A DNA stretch of 64,000 bases, taken from Epiperipatus broadwayi (lineage: Eukaryota; Onychophora; Udeonychophora; Euonychophora; Peripatidae). The stretch lies in NCBI GenBank assembly GCA_028023455.1, contig JAQFVV010006341.1, forward strand, positions 1,054,001 through 1,118,000, read 5' to 3'. The stretch's first letter is position 1, and each line of letters starts with the position of its first letter. Made by a program: the position numbers and the translations under genes. Under the pieces are notes generated by a model. That model did not search any database. It saw only the letters and a list, made by a program, of their open reading frames with translations, and was not told the origin of the DNA. Shown here one piece after another: positions 34,992 to 46,075 of the stretch.

Positions 34992-37421
34992 ATGATGGAA
35001 ATAGTCCAACATATTACATCTTATAATATACCATCATTACAAACCTTCAGACAAATACTAAGTACTCGGTATGGACCCGATGCTATGTTGAAATTTAGAC
35101 ATTATGAAAAATTATGTCTAAAACTGGCTAAAGTAGAAAATCATTTAACTTTCTTATGTAAATGTAAATCAGAAGGGATTATCCCTAAGGGTTTGCAGTT
35201 AAAACCTCCTATTTCCTCCAAGAGAGCTGAAAAAATTATTCAGAGAGCAAATGAGGCTTTATTGAGAGAGAGTATAAAGGTTCAGCGGTTTATCAAGCAT
35301 CAAACCTTGCAATCTATTAGAAATGTGGAATCGTTTCTACAAAACAAAGTTACAGATGAAGATTTCTCAAGAATTTGTCAAGCAGTGAACAGATCATATT
35401 GTAAGTTACATGGAAGGATAAAAGAACTACAGAAGAAGAAGCTTGTAAATCTACATGGGCAAGTCAAAAGTAATACTGCAACTAGTCTATCCTCATCATC
35501 AGTGAAAAATCTTAGTTCTAAACAACTTACCGATTGTGAATTATCAGTTCTGGAAAAAGGTTTGAATTTCGCCATTACACCATCTACTGTTCCGCTATTG
35601 GATATAATGGCCGCGACTGATGAGGTGACGCAAAATTTGAATCTAGAGGAAGCAGCGGAGTTACGCTGGAGAGTAAAACGAACACTGGAAAGACATCAAG
35701 TGCACAAGCAGAAGTCAAACATTTCATGTGATGAGAGGAGAGCTATTAAATCTCTCAAACAGGATGCATCTATAATCATTCTTCCTGCTGACAAAGGTAA
35801 CACTACAGTTGTAATGGATAAAACTGATTACGATAACAAAATTCAAGGACTTCTCACAGCAGGCCAATACAAAAAAGTAGCAAAAAATCCGATTCCAAGT
35901 ACAGAGGTAAAACTACAAGCATTACTCCGGAAGCATCGCAGGTATTTCAGTGATTCAGAAAAAAGAAAATTAACTTCGTATTTCAGCAAGATTCCTCACC
36001 TGTATGGACTGCCTAAAATCCATAAAGAGAATATTCCATTAAGACCTATTGTTAGTTCTAGAAATTCACCCTGTCAAAATTTGTCAAGATTTCTTCTCGA
36101 AGTTCTTAGTCCATTGGCATATAGAACACCATCTTTCGTCAGGGACTCTAAGCACTTTGTAGAATTAGTCAGGAACATGAAAATGGAAAGAACTGACATA
36201 TTAGTAAGCTTTGATGTGGAAAGTCTGTTTACAAATGTACCATGTGATGAAGCATTGTCTATTGTAAGGAAAAGGTTATATGGCGATAACAGTCTACAAA
36301 GTAGAACAGTTCTACCTATTGATAGCATAATGGAGTTATTAACATTCTGTGTAACAACAACATACTTTCAATATAACTCAGAATTCTTCCAACAAAATCG
36401 AGGGATGGCCATGGGATCATCACTGTCACCATTGCTCAGCAACATTTACATGGAAGAACTTGAAACAACAGCCATAAATACTACTCCATGTCCGCCTAAA
36501 GTGTGGCTTCGATATGTTGATGATACATTTGTAGTATGGCCACATGGCAAGATAAAATTACAGTCTTTCTGGATGCACATTAACAACATATCTCCTACAA
36601 TTAATTTCACGATGGAAGCAGAACAAGAACAAAAATTGGCATTCTTGGATGTTCTTGTGACAAGACTCCCTCAGGGCAAAGTAAAAACATCAGTATATAG
36701 GAAACCAACACACACTGGAAAATACTTGGCATATACATCCAATCATACAAGAAGCACTAAACAAGGAATTGTACTGTCACTATGGAACAGAGCGAAGGAG
36801 GTTTGTTCAGAAACCAGTGATTTGGAAAAAGAAAAGATTCACATAGAACAAATGCTTATGAAGAATGGTTATCCATCAGCAGTCATCAGAAAAACTTTCA
36901 ATAGACAACAGAAAAAGACACCAAAAGAGGAAACAGTTATTGGTACGGTGGTGTATCCATACATACCAGGAATGGCGGACAAACTAAAAAGAATCTGCAG
37001 TCAATATAATATTAGAACTGCTTTCCAAAGCCATACCACACTTCGAGGAATGCTTACTTCCACTAAGCCTAAACTGGAAATGCTGAAGAACAAAAACTGC
37101 ATCTATGAGATACCATGTGAATGTGGAAGAAAATACATTGGTGAGACCTGTCGGCCTGTTGAACAACGATTGAAGGAACACAAACTAATGGTTAAAAGAG
37201 AAAAAACAGATGTGTCTACCATAGCAGATCATGTATGTACTAATGACCACATGCTTAAATGGGAAAATACAAAGATATTGGATAAAGAGGAAAAAATGCA
37301 TAGAAGAAAATTCAAGGAAGCTGCTCATATGACAATGGTAAATAATCCTATAAGTCAACCCAGTGTGGCAATACACAATGTATGGAAGCCTCTAATTAAT
37401 CTTGCTCTTAGGAAAAAATAA
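34992..37421 (+). CDS. Penelope-like reverse transcriptase with GIY-YIG endonuclease (full-length copy C)
   Basis: Intact 809-residue ORF. The N-terminal 250 residues are basic and helical. The RT core follows: ILPADKGNTTVVMDK (about 275-290), HLYGLPKIHKENIPLRPIVS (about 336-355), motif A SFDVESLF (D408), motif B GMAMGSSLSPLLSNIY, and motif C Y508-V-D-D511. A GIY-YIG endonuclease is C-terminal: IYEIPC from I704, YIGE from Y715, then EQRLKEH. This is the architecture of endonuclease-bearing Penelope-like elements, which use the nuclease to nick the target and the RT to copy their RNA. The start at 34992 is the first Met after the terminal repeat; a Met at 35085 is an alternative. No stop or frameshift is seen, and flanking repeats are nearly identical, so this copy may be recently active or competent. 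Confidence 0.93.
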   Translation: MMEIVQHITSYNIPSLQTFRQILSTRYGPDAMLKFRHYEKLCLKLAKVENHLTFLCKCKSEGIIPKGLQLKPPISSKRAEKIIQRANEALLRESIKVQRFIKHQTLQSIRNVESFLQNKVTDEDFSRICQAVNRSYCKLHGRIKELQKKKLVNLHGQVKSNTATSLSSSSVKNLSSKQLTDCELSVLEKGLNFAITPSTVPLLDIMAATDEVTQNLNLEEAAELRWRVKRTLERHQVHKQKSNISCDERRAIKSLKQDASIIILPADKGNTTVVMDKTDYDNKIQGLLTAGQYKKVAKNPIPSTEVKLQALLRKHRRYFSDSEKRKLTSYFSKIPHLYGLPKIHKENIPLRPIVSSRNSPCQNLSRFLLEVLSPLAYRTPSFVRDSKHFVELVRNMKMERTDILVSFDVESLFTNVPCDEALSIVRKRLYGDNSLQSRTVLPIDSIMELLTFCVTTTYFQYNSEFFQQNRGMAMGSSLSPLLSNIYMEELETTAINTTPCPPKVWLRYVDDTFVVWPHGKIKLQSFWMHINNISPTINFTMEAEQEQKLAFLDVLVTRLPQGKVKTSVYRKPTHTGKYLAYTSNHTRSTKQGIVLSLWNRAKEVCSETSDLEKEKIHIEQMLMKNGYPSAVIRKTFNRQQKKTPKEETVIGTVVYPYIPGMADKLKRICSQYNIRTAFQSHTTLRGMLTSTKPKLEMLKNKNCIYEIPCECGRKYIGETCRPVEQRLKEHKLMVKREKTDVSTIADHVCTNDHMLKWENTKILDKEEKMHRRKFKEAAHMTMVNNPISQPSVAIHNVWKPLINLALRKK

Positions 37422-37543
37422 AAAATAATAAAAATAATTAGACTTGTATAAAAAAAAAAAAAAATTGAAGGACTCAGGAGGATTTGAACCAACCCTCAAG
37501 TATAAATATATCAAATTTCTACTATATGTTGCCTTTGACAGAA

Positions 37544-37612
37544 TAGCTCAGTTGGTAGAGCGTTTGCCTTAAATTCAATATACAAGAATCTAAAGGTGCG
37601 AGTTCAACTTCT
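37544..37612 (+). promoter_or_regulatory. tRNA-like module in PLE terminal repeat, copy C
   Basis: Same as 34735-34803: exact A box TAGCTCAGTTGG at 37544-37555 and a B-box-like GAGTTCAACTTC downstream. Confidence 0.5.
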
Positions 37613-37644
37613 AAGCGAATATTGTCACTGTGCATATAGGCCGG

Positions 37645-37688
37645 CAACACCTGAAGAAGAGTGGAGAATAATACTACTCGAAACGTTG
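37645..37688 (+). other. Conserved PLE hairpin with hammerhead-like boxes, copy C
   Basis: Same structure as 34836-34879: outer CAAC/GTTG, CTGAAGA, GAGTGG/CTACTC stem, GAAAC. Fully conserved here. Confidence 0.55.
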
Positions 37689-37876
37689 TGTAATTACTAA
37701 CCTGTATTGTCTATTTGTGTGTTATTACTAACAAGTTGTTTGTATTTGAAAAGTTTAAATAAAGTTTAAAATTTTCTATACATTCAATATTCACTCATAA
37801 ATGATGGAAATAGTCCAACATATTACATCTTATAATATACCATCATTACAAACCTTCAGACAAATATTAAATTACA

Positions 37877-38690
37877 CAATTATTCTAAGAAAATTTACAA
37901 AGATATACAACAGGGTAACTACATATCCCAAAATTTTTTGAGCAGTTTTACAAGAAATATTTTATGGATTAAAATTGGATGCTAAGAGGTTGAAATTTAA
38001 ATAGACATTATCTAAGTTATCTAGATTTTGCAGAAGATATGATTGTTTTGCAAATAATGCTTCAGGAAATGATGCAAGAGTTATCAGATAAAAGTAAAGA
38101 TTAAAAAGACTAATGTCCAATGGATTTTTTTTAAGAAAAGAAAATAAAGATTGATAATGATGAATTAGCAGTTAATTACAAATATCTTGGTCAGATTTTT
38201 AATGCAGATGGAAACATAATGGATGTTTAGAATAAATAATATTAAGAGGAAATGTGCATATTTAAAAAAGTTTTTTAATAGATATGTTTTACCAGTTCTT
38301 ACTTATGGATCTGAGACTTGGATACTTAATAGAAGAACGATAAATAGACTTCAGATTATTCAACGAAATATGGAGATGTATGTTATAAATAATAATAAGG
38401 GATTAAAAAGTGAAATGCATGTTTGAGAGAACAAACAGGTATTACTAATATTATTGAAAACATTAAGAGAATAATGCAATGTTGTGCTGATTATATTGCA
38501 AGAAAAAATGGACAATTCAAATCTTAAATAGGACCCCAAGAGTTGTAAAAGATCTAGATGAGACCATATGTGAGATGGATGAATGAAATAAGGAAGTTTG
38601 CTAGTATTATATGAAGAAAAGAGACTAGAAATTGGATTAAACTTGAAGAGATCTTCAGTCTACAATGGGTTGATAAAGATTGAAAATGAT
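37877..38690 (+). pseudogene. Old RTE copy, 3' part
   Basis: Resumes the RTE interrupted at 30430: PKIF.AVLQEIFYG, LDFAEDMIVL, YKYLGQIFNADG, then VLPVLTYGSETWILNRRTIN and RLQIIQRNMEM (open at 38223-38426). WTIQILN and RPYVRWMNEIRKF follow. It ends in a decayed RTE 3' UTR (CAATGGGTTGATAAAGATTG, ATGATTATGAT). A block of RT between YEKAF and GDSIS is missing. Many stops; not functional. Confidence 0.8.
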
Positions 38691-39610
38691 TATGATAAAA
38701 TATTACATATACATTCCAATATGTAAAAATAGTCTCTCTTTTTTTTTCCTTTTTTTTTACAAATTTTGATTATTCTATGAAGCAAATTTCTCACATCCAT
38801 ACATATTTACATGGTAGAGAATAGAATACAAGTTATTGAAATATTCCAGAAAAAGTTGTTTCCAAAAGTTAAAAAAAACAGCATTGCAAAATATGAAATA
38901 AACAGAATAATGGAGTTGGGTATTCCTGTATGTGGTTGTATTTGCAGTATATAGATGGTTTGTATAATCATGGCAAACGTGTCTCCAATATTGTTAATAG
39001 TAGAAATAATACTTTTTTGTTTCTCTCTTGGCGAATGACCATATTCATTTGGGAGTGGCTATTGTAAATTCCCCCACATTTTATGTTTATTTTCAATATT
39101 TATTTTTAGTTTTATATATTTTAAAACTGAATATAGCATATAGTCAAAATGAGTATATATGAAGATAACGAATTTTGATTAATTGAATAAAGATTTGCAA
39201 AAATATGTGTTTGAACGATAATTTTTATATATTGTAATTAAATGAGCAATTTTGGAATAAAAAAAGATCTATTATTTAATTAATTGTAAGAGATATTGAA
39301 TAAATGTTAGAACGACTAGGTGTGTATGTTGATAGTGAAAGTAAAAGATAAATGGGACTCCAGGCTAAAGTAGATAAGAAGTTTAGAAAACAATTTTTAA
39401 TTAGTTTTTTTTTTTTTTTAAGTAATATTATGAGAAATGTTAACAGTTAAATATTTGTTCTATCTTCTTTCAGATATCTTTTAGAGATCTACCATCGACT
39501 TAAATGATTTTCTTTTCGAGTATGTCGATTTTATCACGCTTTGAGCTCTTTGCCTTGTGGCAGATTAAGTTGGTCATTAAAAATTAAAGTTACTGAAAAT
39601 GTATTCAACT
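38691..39610. other. Non-coding AT-rich DNA
   Basis: I see no coding sequence, repeat or RNA gene here. Poly-T runs occur near 38740 and 39410. Confidence 0.6.
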
Positions 39611-39684
39611 GTTGAAAAAGGTCATCATCATCATCATCATTATCAACCATTATCAATCCACTGCAGGATGAAGGTCTCTCCAAG

Positions 39685-40879
39685 TTAAATCCATCTTCTC
39701 CGATCTTTAGCTTCTCTTCTCCACATCACCCCTACACATTTTCTTATTTCATCCATCCATCTTACATGTGGTCTCCTTCTGGGTCTTTTACAATCTCTTG
39801 GAATCCAGTTTAAAATTTCAATTGTCCATCTATTATCATCTCTTCTAGCAATATGTCCAGCCCAACTCCATTTCAATCTTTTAATTTTTTCAATGAGGTC
39901 AGTAACACCTGTTTGTTCTCTTACCCATACATTGCGTTTTCGATCTCTTCTTGTTACTCCCAACATACATCTCTCCATACTTCTTTGAGTGGTCTGAAGT
40001 CTCTGTATTGATCTTCTATTAAGTGTCCAAGTCTCAGATCCATAAGTAAGAACTGGTAAAACACATTTGTTAAAAACCTTTCTTTTCAACCACATAGGCA
40101 TATTTCCTTTCAATATCAAGTTATTTCTACCAAAAGCACTCCAACCAAGTTTAATTCTATGATTAATTTCCTCTATGATGTTTCCATCTGTATTAATAAT
40201 CTGACCAAGGTATTTGTAACTCTTAACTTCTTCTAATTCATCATAATCAATCTTTATTTTCATATTTTGAGCAAATCGATTAAACATTACTTTAGTCTTT
40301 TTAACATTTATCTTTAGTCCTACTTTCCTCTGACAACTCCTGCAACATTTCCTGCAGCTCTGAAGCATTATTTGCAAAAACAACTACATCATCTGCGAAA
40401 TCTAAATGACTTAAATAATCTCCATTTACTTTCACTCCTTTAGTTTCCCATTTTAAACCACAAAATACTTCTTGCAGCACTGCTGTAAAAAGTTTTGGAG
40501 ATATGGAGTCACCTTGTCTTACACCTTTCTCAATGTTGACTTTCCCAGTATCATTATGTAATCTAATTGTTGCTGTTGCATTTTTATAAATATTCTTTAA
40601 AATATGACAATATCCTGGATCTATACCTTGATGATCCAATGCTTTAATCACTGAAGAAATGTTTATAGAATCAAATGCCTTTTCATAATCTACAAATCCA
40701 AAACATAATGACAACTCATATTCATTTGTCCTTTCTATAACTTCTCTCAATACTTGAATATGATCTACTGTACTAAAACCACTTTTAAATCCAGCTTGTT
40801 CTCTTGGTTGGTGAAAATCCAAGGTTCTCTGTAGACGAGTTGTAATTATCTTGGTAAAAATTTTATATAAAACTGATAA
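39685..40879 (-). pseudogene. RTE reverse transcriptase, 3' part
   Basis: Two overlapping minus-strand frames. 40301-40822 includes REQAGFKSGFSTVDHIQVL, LCFGFVDYEKAFDSINIS, VRQGDSISPKLFTAVLQEVF and LDFADDVVVFANN (catalytic Asp pair). 39685-40383 includes KINVKKTKVMFN, YKYLGQIINTDGN, VLPVLTYGSETWTLNRRS, LKWSWAGHIARRDDNRW and RPHVRWMDEIRKCVGVMWRR. One frame break lies near 40320. It contains a single 185-bp unit, which is the reference state for the arrays at 13-14 kb and 21 kb. This is the best-preserved RTE C-terminal half in the window. Confidence 0.92.
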
Positions 40880-41122
40880 GAAGTGAGAAATGCAATTAAA
40901 TGTATGAAAAAAGGAAAGGCTCCAGGTAATGATGGAATTATAATTGATATATTAAAAGAAGCAGGTGAAGAAATAGAAAATTTTTTAGCAAAGTTATATA
41001 CCAAATGTCTAAATGATCAAGATGTACCGGATGATTGGAAGAATGCAGTAATAATATTAATATTTAAAAAAGGTGATAAAGAAGATATTAGAAATTACAG
41101 ACCTATCAGCCTTTTTTTATCA
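40880..41122 (+). pseudogene. RTE reverse transcriptase, inverted 5' part
   Basis: Plus-strand frame beginning [20 protein letters not shown] and continuing [40 protein letters not shown] and NYRPIS. It stops matching RTE at the target duplication. Any longer open frame through the N gap is an artefact. Confidence 0.9.
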
Positions 41123-41145
41123 GTTGAAAAAGGTATCTGTAATTA

Positions 41146-41645
41146 NNNNNNNNNNNNNNNNNNNNNNNNNNNNNNNNNNNNNNNNNNNNNNNNNNNNNNN
41201 NNNNNNNNNNNNNNNNNNNNNNNNNNNNNNNNNNNNNNNNNNNNNNNNNNNNNNNNNNNNNNNNNNNNNNNNNNNNNNNNNNNNNNNNNNNNNNNNNNNN
41301 NNNNNNNNNNNNNNNNNNNNNNNNNNNNNNNNNNNNNNNNNNNNNNNNNNNNNNNNNNNNNNNNNNNNNNNNNNNNNNNNNNNNNNNNNNNNNNNNNNNN
41401 NNNNNNNNNNNNNNNNNNNNNNNNNNNNNNNNNNNNNNNNNNNNNNNNNNNNNNNNNNNNNNNNNNNNNNNNNNNNNNNNNNNNNNNNNNNNNNNNNNNN
41501 NNNNNNNNNNNNNNNNNNNNNNNNNNNNNNNNNNNNNNNNNNNNNNNNNNNNNNNNNNNNNNNNNNNNNNNNNNNNNNNNNNNNNNNNNNNNNNNNNNNN
41601 NNNNNNNNNNNNNNNNNNNNNNNNNNNNNNNNNNNNNNNNNNNNN
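41146..41645. other. Assembly gap (500 N)
   Basis: Exactly 500 undetermined bases, a common placeholder length. It begins 11 bases after the RTE target duplication and ends 5 bases before the gypsy LTR, so the true content and size are unknown. Confidence 0.98.
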
Positions 41646-41650
41646 TATAT

Positions 41651-44600
41651 TCTAACCCAGTTAATTTTTATTTAATTTTATTTATTTTAATTAATTTATT
41701 TTATTTCTAATATTTTTATTAGTTAGTTTATTTTTATTTGCACTTGTGTCACTACTTTTTCACAGGTTGTTGTTAAGGCAACCAAAATAAAAGCAACATA
41801 TCCATTAATTTTCCAATATGATCTAAAATACTTTTCATATAATACAATTGTACATTCAATTCTCTTAAGCCATGCCACGATTGTAATAACAACAATAATT
41901 GATCACTTATTAATTTAAAGAATAATTATAATAATATTAATCTCAGGGTTCTTTGTTTCATGTAAGGAAATGCTCGGCAGTATTGTGTTGTCGCATATGA
42001 CTGGCATTCTGGTCGGCTATAGGAAACATTTATTTTACTTAAATTCAATGTGTCTTCATCTCTCATATCCACTGCTATATTATTTAAAGAGATGATAATT
42101 CTATTCAATAATGACGTATAATTTTGAATAACACAGCCTTTTTTTTTTTTTTCAGAATCTCAGTCAGAATAATAAAAAGACAAGGGTGCTTTTTGTGTCC
42201 TTCCATCATCCATGACAACACAATAATATAACTAAGATTTATTACTTAGACAATTTAACTTCCGGAATGGAATAATGTGCAACCAAAGTTAATGGTTTGG
42301 GAATAAATTCATTTTTTTTTTTTATACAAAGGTGAATGTTTAGTCTTAAGTTTTCAACTCCATAAATAATTATCATTAAACTAAAATATAATGACATATT
42401 CCGATCTGCTTAACTTTATTTATCTGGTATATTAAGTTTTTAAGAATTTGGAATGATTTCGGACTCAAGAAAAGGTTTTGCAAATATTGTGCAAACACTT
42501 ATATTTAGCATATAAAAACAAAAAAAATGAATCTACAACAAATTTTAACAAGACTATAATTTATTATTATCACAAAAAAAAATATATGAACATTTATTCA
42601 ATAATCCCATAGTAATACAAAAATATAAAATATAACTGACATTAATCTGTATACTCTTTTGGTTATGGACTAGAGGTTACTACTTCTCCTGTATGCAATC
42701 ATATGGATTGATTAACTAAAAGTACATTTCATTACCAATACATTGTTTATTAAATTTTGGTAACCTTGTAGAAGCTTTTATTCAAAATTATTGACTAACT
42801 ATTTTTTTTTTTTTTGTTTTTTTTTTTAAAATGATTAATCCCATCATATGCAATACGCAAAATATTAAATTTATTTCTAATACATTTACTTTATTTATGG
42901 TCTTTAATGGGATAACCTATTCTAATTATAGGCCAGTTATCAGAAGTTACACTTACCATCTTACATTTAACTTAATGCTAACTTAAGTTATGATACAAAT
43001 TTTATTCATACGTATAATTTTAAATATGAGTATTATTTAATTACTAACCAGAATTAAATATTGCATTTGAATATTCCTTCAGTAAATAAGCGTTTTAAAA
43101 TTACGCAATTTTAATTACTTTCTCCATTGATTTACTTGTCAAATACTAGCAATATTTAGCAGCACAATACAGATATTGATCCTAGTTACTAACGCACTAT
43201 TTATACTAAAGTGGATCTTGAGGAACTAACACCTCCAATATAACCTTTATCTTGCCCGAACTTTCAAAATTAAGCACAATAATCAACACCTTCCATGGTG
43301 GAGCTATCTTTATTTTCACATGAGGAATATGGAATAACCACGAAGGTCTGTAAAGTAATCTACTACATTAAAATATTTTGGTGGTTTCTTGCCTCTTACT
43401 TGGGCATACAACGAACACACACCAAATACAATCCTCTCCTGGGATTTAAACGAATGAAGCATACTAAATGCTAGATAAATTCTTGATCGTCCTATCTATG
43501 AGAATCGATCACTTGGGCTATAAACATACCCGAACATTATATTTAAAATCTTCCTCTCATGGAAAACAAAGCTTTTGGGGAGATCATTTTTCATCCCACA
43601 AAATAAATACATTATAATTATTACCTATGCGAATATTAAGCATATACCAATGCTATATCTGGGCAGGATAAGTAAATACACTGATTATAATAAACTTATG
43701 TTACCGTGTATACTTTGATCAACATCTGAAATCAATGGACATCATAGAATAAAAGTATAATAATTTTAATTTTAATAAAGGAACATTCAAAATAGTTGGT
43801 AGCATACTATCTTAAACTAAATAAAGTGGATGTGTTATTTAAGAATAATTAGGAATAAATTCCTCAATTAATACAGTATAAATTCGTTTCAAAACTTTAA
43901 CAAGAAATATTTTGTTATAGCATTTTTTTTTTTTTTAGTTACTTCTGATAATTTTCAATATTTATTTTACCCCTTAAATATCTAAATATTTTTCTTTTAC
44001 GTATCTAACATACAAAATTTCTACCTACAATTGTATGTAATAATTAAAACATATTTTATAGATTTTTTTTTTTTCGTGTTAAATATCAACTTAACCTATA
44101 ATAATTATATTAAAACATACCTTTGTCATTACAAGGCTATTAAATATCACTTGACCATACAGACTTTAATCTATGTGATATAAAAAAAAATACATATCAT
44201 TTATAACTTAGTTTTAAACAATCATTAATTAACAAGTGCATACTCTCTCATTAGAAAATGTTTTTCTGTTGAGCAATTGGTCCAGGTGAAGAGCTTTATC
44301 CAGTCGTATTTCACGAAGCAAGTTTAAAAACAATAAACGCATGGTATTATTTCCTTTAAATAAAAGTTTTCTCTTATTTTGTGCGTTTAATAAATTAGGT
44401 AAAGAAACATATAGCAGAATTGAAGATTAATTCTTACTTGAATTAAACTACTACAATTTTGGGATCCAAGAAAAAAAATAGACTTCTAACATAGACGAAT
44501 ATTTGACTATAGACGATAAACATACACAATATTTTTTTTTATTGACGATACGTATACTTATTAGCTAGCTTACTTATGGACGAAAATGCGCAATTTTCCG

Positions 44601-45954
44601 AGAGATTATTATGATAATAACTGCAGTCAATTTACTTGTACATGAAGTTTTAATAATTCCAACTGATGTATAATATAATATATCATTTATTTTTATCATT
44701 AAGTCACTAAGATATTTGGTTTTGTTCATACTTTAGGAATTATAAATTTTTTTTTTTAACGGTAACTTCTCCGTAAGAATGCCCCTATATAACTTTTCCT
44801 ATATTTACTCTGAGAAAGTTTATATTTTTTTTATATATTTTTTTTAAAAAATATACAGGTGCATAATTTAATCTTATTTATCATTATTATTATTTCCAGA
44901 CAATTCTTGGTGAATAAAACATATTTTAACGTATGTAACTACATTACTTGTAAAGGCAGACAATATTGAGAAAGAGCGCGAAAATGTTTCTAGTTGATTT
45001 TCCTTGGTTTCAAAATATTTCTTTCAATTATTTTTTTTTTTCTTTCTATACCAAGAAAATATCAATAAATGACATAAAGTTAATAAATAATTAATCTTTT
45101 CTTGGAAATCATTTCTTTTCCTTAATTTAGATATAATATAATTTTTCGTGACTCTTTTAGTTACATCTGTCATTTTTGAACTTTAGCGTGAGACAATAAA
45201 TTTTTAAGTATAAAAGGTCTTTAAATAGGTAGATGGCAAAGAAAATCAGGATATCTTATCAAAAAATTTTAGCCACACATTATATTATTAAAATTTTACT
45301 TTGATTACATTTATTTCTGCAAAATAAAATGAAAAAATTGAGTTACCAAATTTCAGCACTGTTCCTTCCTTGAAAACTAAAAGCAGACTATATATTTTAT
45401 TTTTTTTTTACTTTAGCGACCTCTTCCAGAAAAATAATCATTTGATTATAACATAAACAAAAGAAAGGAAAAACCTATTACAATCATATAGTTTTCAGTA
45501 TTATTTACCTGGATTACAAAGTAATTTGACAATATAAAAAAAATAATAAATACATTAAATTAACAATCAGTGATGTATAATTCTTTAAACATTATATATA
45601 TATTTTTTTTTTACAAAAAGAAATTACCAGAAGTTATTGTGCTTTATGATAAGACACTCATCCACTCTCCCCTCTACCCATCCAAAATCAATTACTGTTT
45701 AGCTTTTATACCATATTAATTTGCTCTAATTATTAATATCTCAATTAAATTATTCATGTTCTCTCTTTAAAAATGACATTGAGTTATTAAATCTATTAGT
45801 TATTCACCCAAAACATGCCAAAGTGAGTGAATAGCATACTTTATTAATCAATTATTACTATTGTTATTTTATCTTTTTATTTCTTTAAAGAATAGCATTG
45901 TTTTCCTGCAGAAATAATGCCAAGTAAACCAAGTGTCAATAACACTAGGTTACA
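41651..45954 (-). repeat. Gypsy 3' LTR (4304 bp)
   Basis: Nearly identical to 52165-56464. Differences noticed: TTCCGGAATGG against TAAATGGGAATGG at about 42260, GGTCTG against GGTTTG at about 43346, CACGAAG against CATGAAG at about 44318, TCATTTC against TCGCTTC at about 45110, one missing C at about 45497, and several poly-T length changes. AT-rich, with no conserved coding content. An identical 60-codon frame in both LTRs reflects their recent common origin. Confidence 0.95.
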
Positions 45955-45965
45955 ATTCTCCCACC
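45955..45965 (-). other. Polypurine tract
   Basis: GGTGGGAGAAT on the minus strand directly precedes the 3' LTR start TGTAACC, the expected site for plus-strand DNA priming. Confidence 0.8.
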
Positions 45966-46075
45966 GTTATAATAAATAAAAAATAAAATAATATATGCAT
46001 TTTTAACACTTCTTATGGTATTACTAAGTTTATATCCTACTTCTTTCTTATGTCAATAAATACAGTTTAAAGGAT

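Larger units (their letters stand above)
34612..35057 (+). repeat. PLE terminal repeat (pLTR), between copies B and C
   Basis: Direct repeat of 37422-37864. It contains a poly-A tract, a tRNA-like module, the conserved hairpin, a T/A-rich end with AATAAAG, and then the first bases of the PLE ORF (34992 onward). It acts as the 3' end of copy B and the 5' leader of copy C. Confidence 0.85.
37422..37864 (+). repeat. PLE terminal repeat (pLTR), downstream of copy C
   Basis: Direct repeat of 34612-35057 with only a few differences (for example one poly-A length change and GGCCGGCAAC against GGCCAGCAAC). It ends with the beginning of a further PLE ORF up to CAGACAAATA, where the target duplication starts. 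Confidence 0.85.
30430..37876. mobile_element. Composite Penelope-like insertion (three copies, one event) with 12-bp TSD
   Basis: TATTAAATTACA occurs at 30430-30441 and 37865-37876; everything between is PLE sequence, and RTE sequence lies on both sides. Order: copy A, inverted (minus strand, 30442-33230); a 3-base junction; copy B, plus strand, 5'-truncated inside the RT domain (33234-34991); copy C, plus strand and full-length (34992-37421), followed by its terminal repeat and the first 66 or so bases of another unit (to 37864). Copies differ by only a few substitutions. The single TSD indicates one integration of a multi-unit structure, in line with the tandem and inverted arrangements known for Penelope-like elements. 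Confidence 0.9.
39611..41134 (-). mobile_element. RTE-clade insertion with 5' inversion (twin priming) and 12-bp TSD
   Basis: GTTGAAAAAGGT is present at 39611-39622 and 41123-41134. Between them, 39623-40879 is the 3' part of an RTE on the minus strand, ending in a GATGAT-repeat tail at 39623. The segment 40880-41122 is the adjacent 5' part in the opposite orientation. The inverted piece ends at the RT position (NYRPIS..LS) where the 3' piece begins (YKIFTKII). This is the layout expected from twin priming, as described for L1. The insertion is complete and does not depend on the N gap that follows. Confidence 0.92.

Noticed and set aside
40883-41710. 275-codon ORF crossing the N gap
   Set aside because: Most of it is undetermined bases. 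Only the first 80 codons are real RTE sequence, which ends at the target duplication.
41926-42108. 60-codon ORF in the LTR, identical in both LTRs (also 52440-52622)
   Set aside because: Identity is explained by recent LTR duplication; there is no recognised domain or codon-level evidence.
45955-46075. Envelope gene between integrase and the 3' LTR of the gypsy element
   Set aside because: Only about 120 bases separate the pol stop from the LTR, with no ORF.
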